NCBI GenBank assembly: GCA_029983555.1 | Contig: JASBZH010000008.1 | Span: 1 to 35,934 of the forward strand | From: Peptoniphilus sp. | GTDB lineage: Bacteria; Bacillota; Clostridia; Tissierellales; Peptoniphilaceae | Length of the DNA: 35,934 bases | Reading direction: 5' to 3' | Shown: positions 31,942-35,934 of the stretch, piece after piece | Layout of the letters: the number at the start of each line of letters is the position of its first letter | Position numbering within the stretch: the stretch's first letter is position 1 | Position numbers and translations under genes: made by a program | Notes under the pieces: model-generated | Told to the model about the DNA's origin: nothing | Databases searched by the model: none | What the model saw: the letters and a program-made list of their open reading frames with translations, nothing else

Positions 31942-33138
31942 ATGAAAAAGTTAGTCAAAAATAATGTTTATTGGGTCGGCAAAATTGATTGGGAACTCAC
32001 AGAATTTCACGGATCTGAATATTCTATAAATAACGGTTCAAGTCAAAACGCATATTTAATTCAAGAAGAAAAAACTGTACTAATTGACACTGTGTGGGGA
32101 CCTCACAAAGATGAGTTTGTCGAAAATCTAAAAAATGAAATTGACTTAAACGAAATTGACTACATCGTAATTAATCACGGCGAACCCGATCACAGCGGAT
32201 CACTTCCTGCTCTTATGAAAGAAATTCCAAACACACCGATTTATTGTTCAGCCAATGCAAAAAAATCTTTGACTGGTCAATATCATCACCCAGAGTGGAA
32301 TTTTAACACAGTAAAAACTGGCGACAGTTTGGATATAGGAAATGGAAAGAAGCTCGTATTTGTAGAAATGAAGATGCTACACTGGCCAGATTCCATGGCG
32401 ACATATCTAACTGGTGACAATATTTTATTCTCAAACGATGCCTTCGGCCAACACTATGCACTAAACGAGTTATTTAACGACAAAGCTGACGAGTCTATTC
32501 TTTGGGAAGAAGCGATGAAATATTATGCAAATATATTAAATCCTTTTTCATCTTTTGTAACTAAAAAACTTGAAGAAATTCAAAATATGAATATACAAAT
32601 CGATATTATCGCAACAAGTCACGGAACAATTTGGCGAGAAAATTCTATGCAAATTGTAAAAAAATACGCAGAGTGGGCAAACGAATATAAAGAAAATCAA
32701 ATTACAATTATATACGACTCAATGTGGGGAGCAACTCAAAAAATTGCTCATAAAATAGCAATGGACTTAAGAGATTTAAGCCCAGATACTAGAGTAAAAG
32801 TTTTAAACGTCGCCGATGTTGACAAAAATGACATCATGACTGAAGTATTTAAGTCAAAGGCAATTGCCGTAGGTTCACCTACAGTTGGAAGAACAATAAT
32901 CACAAGTGTAGCAGGATGGCTTCACTTCTTGGAAGAATTAAAATTTAAAGGAAAAGTTGCAGGAGTCTTTGGATCTTACGGTTGGTCTGGCGAAGGTAAT
33001 AAAGTTCTTAGAAAAAAACTCGAAGGTGCAGGCTTTAAAGTAATAGATGCAGAAATAAAAGCAATGTGGATGCCAGATAGAGAATTTTTAGAATCAACAG
33101 TTGATTTTTCTAAAGCGCTTTTAAATGCAGCAAAATAA
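31942..33138 (+). CDS. fprA: Flavodiiron protein (FprA type), O2/NO reductase
   Basis: Cytoplasmic two-domain enzyme of 398 residues that reduces O2 to water and/or NO to N2O. The metallo-beta-lactamase-like domain has all seven di-iron ligands: His79, Glu81, Asp83, His84 (NHGEPDH), His147 (HWPDSM), Asp166 (SNDAF) and His227 (TSHGTIW). The flavodoxin domain starts at about residue 253 with IIYDSMWGATQKIA, the FMN phosphate loop. No fused rubredoxin, so electrons must come from a separate partner. AAGGAG precedes the ATG. The relative NO and O2 preference is not readable from sequence. Confidence 0.96.
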   Translation: MKKLVKNNVYWVGKIDWELTEFHGSEYSINNGSSQNAYLIQEEKTVLIDTVWGPHKDEFVENLKNEIDLNEIDYIVINHGEPDHSGSLPALMKEIPNTPIYCSANAKKSLTGQYHHPEWNFNTVKTGDSLDIGNGKKLVFVEMKMLHWPDSMATYLTGDNILFSNDAFGQHYALNELFNDKADESILWEEAMKYYANILNPFSSFVTKKLEEIQNMNIQIDIIATSHGTIWRENSMQIVKKYAEWANEYKENQITIIYDSMWGATQKIAHKIAMDLRDLSPDTRVKVLNVADVDKNDIMTEVFKSKAIAVGSPTVGRTIITSVAGWLHFLEELKFKGKVAGVFGSYGWSGEGNKVLRKKLEGAGFKVIDAEIKAMWMPDREFLESTVDFSKALLNAAK

Positions 33139-33393
33139 TCTTTAAAATATCAATAAATATCCACCGGCTGAGCCGGTGGAACTTAAATTTTAATTAATAT
33201 TTATAAAAATATGTGAACATAATTTATAGAAACTTTACCTTAAAAATACCTAACTTTTTCTATGTATACAACTTTCTTATAATTATTCATATTTCTAGTC
33301 TTTTAATTCCATAAATATTACTATTGTGCATCGCGTATTTAAAATATACTGTAAAAGACTATTAATTGTACGAGGGTGCAAATTTATTTTATA
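33139..33393. other. Gap after fprA: GC-rich hairpin, then AT-rich sequence
   Basis: The only structure is CCACCGGC-TGA-GCCGGTGG (33161-33179), a perfect 8-bp GC-rich stem about 22 bases after the fprA stop. It is probably the fprA terminator although the T-run after it is broken. Nothing else supportable lies here. Confidence 0.6.
33161..33179 (+). terminator. Probable terminator of ric-fprA
   Basis: Perfect 8-bp GC-rich stem with a TGA loop. The downstream T-run is imperfect (AACTTAAATTTTAA), so termination strength is uncertain. Confidence 0.6.
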
Positions 33394-33716
33394 TTACACA
33401 AGGGCTAATAACTTTCTATATAAATCACATCTTTTTAATAACTCATTATGTGATCCTTTATCATATATTTCACCATCATTCAATATAATAATCTCATCTA
33501 CAACACTAATAATGTTAGCGAATTTATGGGCAACTATAATTCCCATTTTATTATGAAGAATATCTCTGTATAGATTCGAAATCTCTCGTTCTGTAAGTGG
33601 AACTATACCATCTAATATAATAGTTAAAATCGAAATATATATAAATTTATTATCAACACTATAAGTGCTTTAATAACCCATATTAAGTTTTTCATTAAAT
33701 TTTGTCCATTTTTCAT
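33394..33716 (-). pseudogene. Relic of an ABC exporter with a large internal deletion
   Basis: On the minus strand an ATG at 33716, with AAAGG ahead, opens a short N-terminus (MKNGQNLMKNLIWVIKALIV) that then runs into a stop. In another frame, between about 33630 and the TAA at 33394, lies the C-terminal end of an ABC ATPase: a degraded Walker B (IILDGIVPLTE in place of ILDExTSxLD), IIVAHKFANI as the H-loop, VDEIIILNDGEIYDKGSHNE, and an ending LYRKLLALV. The start and end of an exporter gene are thus preserved with about 450 or more residues missing, and the two parts are out of frame. It is not a copy of the intact exporter at 23944-25689 by eye. Confidence 0.75.
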
Positions 33717-34166
33717 ATTATTACCTTTTTAATGATCCAGTTATTTTTCACAAAAATAATTAAATTTTAAAGAATAAGATTCCTTTTAACATAATAATTG
33801 AATACATGTGCTTTTAAAAGTTTTCTATAAGATAGTAGTTTAATCGTCAATATTATAAAATTAAGATAGTTTATAATCTAACTAATCCAATAATCCTCAT
33901 TAACATCAATGAATATTGAATTTTCTTATATTAATTATAATTTTTTAGACACGATTATTGTATTAGTTAAATCTTCAAGAATTTTTAAAACTTCATACAA
34001 TATAAATAAAATTTTTAAATTAATACTCAATTACACAAGTTAAGATAGCTATTATATTTAACAAAATATTATACAAGTAAATTTTTAATGACTTCTTCCA
34101 CCAAGTCAAATCTATAACCTCTATTAAAAGATTTTGCTGTCGATTATAAACTTATTATGATTAAAA
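33717..34166. other. AT-rich non-coding or decayed stretch
   Basis: No frame of useful length. On the minus strand around 34075-34140 a short run reads STAKSFNRGYRFDLVEEVIK before a stop and looks like coding sequence, perhaps the end of a lost gene, but it is too short to assign. Confidence 0.45.
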
Positions 34167-34694
34167 CTAATTATAACTAATGACATTAAAGTAGAACATT
34201 ATTGCCAACAATATTATTAAGCATAATAAAGATAATATAGCAATTGTATCTTTAAATTTTTTCTGTGTTTCAAAAACTTTAATTAGACCAATAGAAATTA
34301 AATAACCTACAGCTCCTCCAAACGTATTTAAAATGATATCATCAATATCAAAAATACCAACTCTAAATATATACTGTAATGTTTCTATACCTATGGAAAC
34401 CAAACAAATAATTAAAGTATTTTTAAAAAAGCTCTTTCTTTTATTTAATAGGTAAAAATAAATACCCATTGGAATAAATAATATAATATTTCCTAAAATA
34501 TTATATATTGTAAACATATAATTTTTACTATCATTAGTTATAAAATATTTATAAATTTCTTTAAATGGAACAATAGAGATTGATCTTTCCTCAAATCTAG
34601 GTTGGAATCCTCTGAGTAATACTTCTAATAAAATTAAAAAATATATCAACATTACAACTAAAAAAATATTATCTAATACTTTTCTCTTTTTCAT
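34167..34694 (-). CDS. VanZ family protein
   Basis: Membrane protein of 175 residues with four or five helices. The family core is clear: SIVPFKEIYKYF, then YNILGNIILFIPMGIYFYLL, then GIETLQYIFRVGIFDIDDII followed by LNTFGGAVGYL. The frame opens with GTG at 34700, but the ATG at 34694 has AGAGGTG at good spacing. VanZ-domain proteins are known for teicoplanin or lipoglycopeptide resistance in a few systems; most, and probably this one, have no proven role. It is isolated, with the ABC-exporter relic downstream on the same strand. Confidence 0.88.
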   Translation of the reverse strand: MKKRKVLDNIFLVVMLIYFLILLEVLLRGFQPRFEERSISIVPFKEIYKYFITNDSKNYMFTIYNILGNIILFIPMGIYFYLLNKRKSFFKNTLIICLVSIGIETLQYIFRVGIFDIDDIILNTFGGAVGYLISIGLIKVFETQKKFKDTIAILSLLCLIILLAIMFYFNVISYN

Positions 34695-35746
34695 AAACAC
34701 CTCTTAATAAATTTTAACATTATACTCACTCCCTTAACTTCTATAAATTAAATAACACATAAATAACTATAAATTTAAACTTTATTTATACTTAAATAGA
34801 CAATATTTATTTAAATTAATTATGAGAAAACTAGTGACAATTTCACATTTTAATTAAGCATCACATAAGTATGCTATTGCCATTTTAAAGTCTGATAATC
34901 TATTTATGTTTAAGACTTTAAAAGTTAGAAGTATTCAGTTTTATTTTTTATTTGGAAAAATGGTAGAATGGTACCAAAAATGAACTATTAAAACATATAA
35001 TAGTCTAATTGAATTTATATATAATATAACTTAAAATAAACGTTTGCAATAAAGAATACAATTATTAAAATTTTAATACTAAGCCCAGTTTATATTTTAT
35101 AAATTCAAATATAATCAGTTACATAAGTCTTCTTTTAGCTTTTATTGAAAACTTTATATATTTATATCATTAGTCAAAAAATTAAATTCAAATTAACTGA
35201 CACATTAAATAAACACGACCTTAATTATAAATTACTAGAATATAATAAAACTGTGAATAAACAAATACCTGTTGTCTAATTAACAACAAACATTTTTTAT
35301 CTAATGTCCCTTATTTACCTAGACCATATCATATCTCTTCGAAAATGTAAAGCACTTAATATGTAATTCTTTTTTTACATATTACAAATAATTATTCGAG
35401 ATTATTTTTGATTATAACTATCTATTAACCACAATTCTTGCCATTTAATTTATACATTTACTATTTAAATATTATTGATACTCTAAATTGTGATTAATTA
35501 AATAAAATATTAATATTCCCATTTACAATAAAAATGTTGTATTTGGAAGTTTTTAATAAATCTCTAGTTAAAAAAATTTAAATGTTTAAACAAATCATAC
35601 AAAAGCAAAATATAAAACCACAATAAAAGTTGAAAGCTAAAAAAGTAACCTGTGAAAAATCAATAAATCTTCTTCTAGATAAACGCAAAAAATAAATAGT
35701 ATTGAAAAACAAATAAAAATCAAAATAAATTAACCCAAAAGAAAAT
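34695..35746. other. About 1 kb of AT-rich DNA with no recognisable gene
   Basis: No frame of meaningful length with a ribosome site on either strand, and no RNA gene or mobile-element end seen. Short coding-like fragments occur (for example on the minus strand near 34855-34925) but are within chance expectation at this base composition. Together with the decayed 33.2-34.2 kb stretch it suggests an old accessory region losing its genes. Confidence 0.6.
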
Positions 35747-35779
35747 GGATGCTACCTACAAAATAATAGGTTAACATCC
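35747..35779 (-). terminator. Probable terminator of the gene at the right edge
   Basis: Minus strand: GGATGTTAACCTA and TAGGTAGCATCC form a long stem with one bulge and an 8-base loop, followed by ATTTTCTTTT. It lies about 70 bases past the stop codon at 35852. Confidence 0.7.
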
Positions 35780-35851
35780 ACTCTAATAAACTAAATATCA
35801 TATACACTTTTTGAATACGTACCGTGAGGAGAGCTTTTTCTAAACATATTA

Positions 35852-35934
35852 TTATTTTACAAAAATATCTCCCGATCCGTCGACATATTTCTGATAGATA
35901 TATCCTTCGTTGTTTTTGCCAACTTGCTCAAATC
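35852..35934 (-). CDS. 3' end of a gene cut by the window edge (possibly an SH3-like domain)
   Basis: Only the last 26 codons are in the window, ending with TAA at 35852-35854. The peptide includes FEQVGKNNEGYIYQKYVDGS and closes GDIFVK. The base composition is richer in GC than the surrounding DNA, as in the real genes here. The G-Y-I-Y-x-K-Y pattern is reminiscent of bacterial SH3 domains at the C-terminus of cell-wall proteins, but the fragment is too short for certainty. Confidence 0.65.
   Translation of the reverse strand, partial: FEQVGKNNEGYIYQKYVDGSGDIFVK

Noticed and set aside
33326..33556. 76-codon plus-strand frame
   Set aside because: It lies opposite the C-terminal relic of the ABC exporter, which explains the sequence better.
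34833..34847. AGTGA-N5-TCACA, a possible second Crp/Fnr site
   Set aside because: Wrong spacing, an imperfect half-site and no gene downstream.
1..35934. tRNA, rRNA or CRISPR array
   Set aside because: No cloverleaf, conserved rRNA segment or regularly spaced repeat recognised in reading the window.

Overview
The window reads as chromosome from a very AT-rich, low-GC Gram-positive anaerobe of the Clostridia/Tissierellia group. A Peptoniphilus-like coccus (Peptoniphilaceae) is my best guess, from gene content rather than any marker gene. Supporting content: a thl-crt-hbd butyryl-CoA module, a 2-hydroxyisocaproate-dehydrogenase-type enzyme, a 5-oxoprolinase operon, wall-polymer genes (tagO, mnaA, an LtaS-like protein), a flavodiiron protein and an Fnr-type regulator. 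I see no rRNA, tRNA, CRISPR array, transposase or integrase.

Layout. 0.25-2.5 kb is accessory: a VanZ-like gene and a tandem family of small exported or anchored proteins (three intact, two decayed). 2.6-5.4 kb is thl-crt-hbd. 5.6-9.9 kb is a housekeeping operon, sua5-rpiB-upp-tagO-mnaA. 10.1-11.9 kb is panC with a BASS transporter. 12.3-13.2 kb is the hydroxyacid dehydrogenase, followed by twin hairpins. 13.35-14.74 kb is a small decayed insert bounded by 74-bp direct repeats of the 3' end of the LtaS-like gene. 14.7-18.3 kb holds that gene, a possible small structured RNA, and htrA. 18.6-23.1 kb is pxpA-ycsG-pxpB-pxpC-ycsI with a clear promoter and a dyad next to it. 23.3-25.7 kb is a nitroreductase and an ABC exporter. 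All these genes lie on the minus strand.

At 25.7-25.8 kb the coding strand flips. The plus strand carries murJ, a membrane-anchored Lys/Glu-rich protein, an HD-domain/CmpB-like pair, and then an Fnr-type regulator with RIC (Fe-S repair) and a flavodiiron protein. A TGTGA-N6-TCACA site lies between the regulator and its presumed targets. From 33.2 kb the sequence is mostly non-coding and decayed: an ABC-exporter relic, a second VanZ-like gene, about 1.1 kb with no gene, and the 3' end of another gene at the edge.

How the parts fit (inference): the cell ferments peptides and amino acids, salvages 5-oxoproline to glutamate, possibly imports a pantoate precursor for PanC, and carries an Fe-S-sensing O2/NO defence module. 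The least explained parts are the repeat-bounded insert at the ltaS 3' end, the tandem small-protein family, the NRAMP-like protein lacking metal-ligand motifs, and the possible RNA before ltaS.
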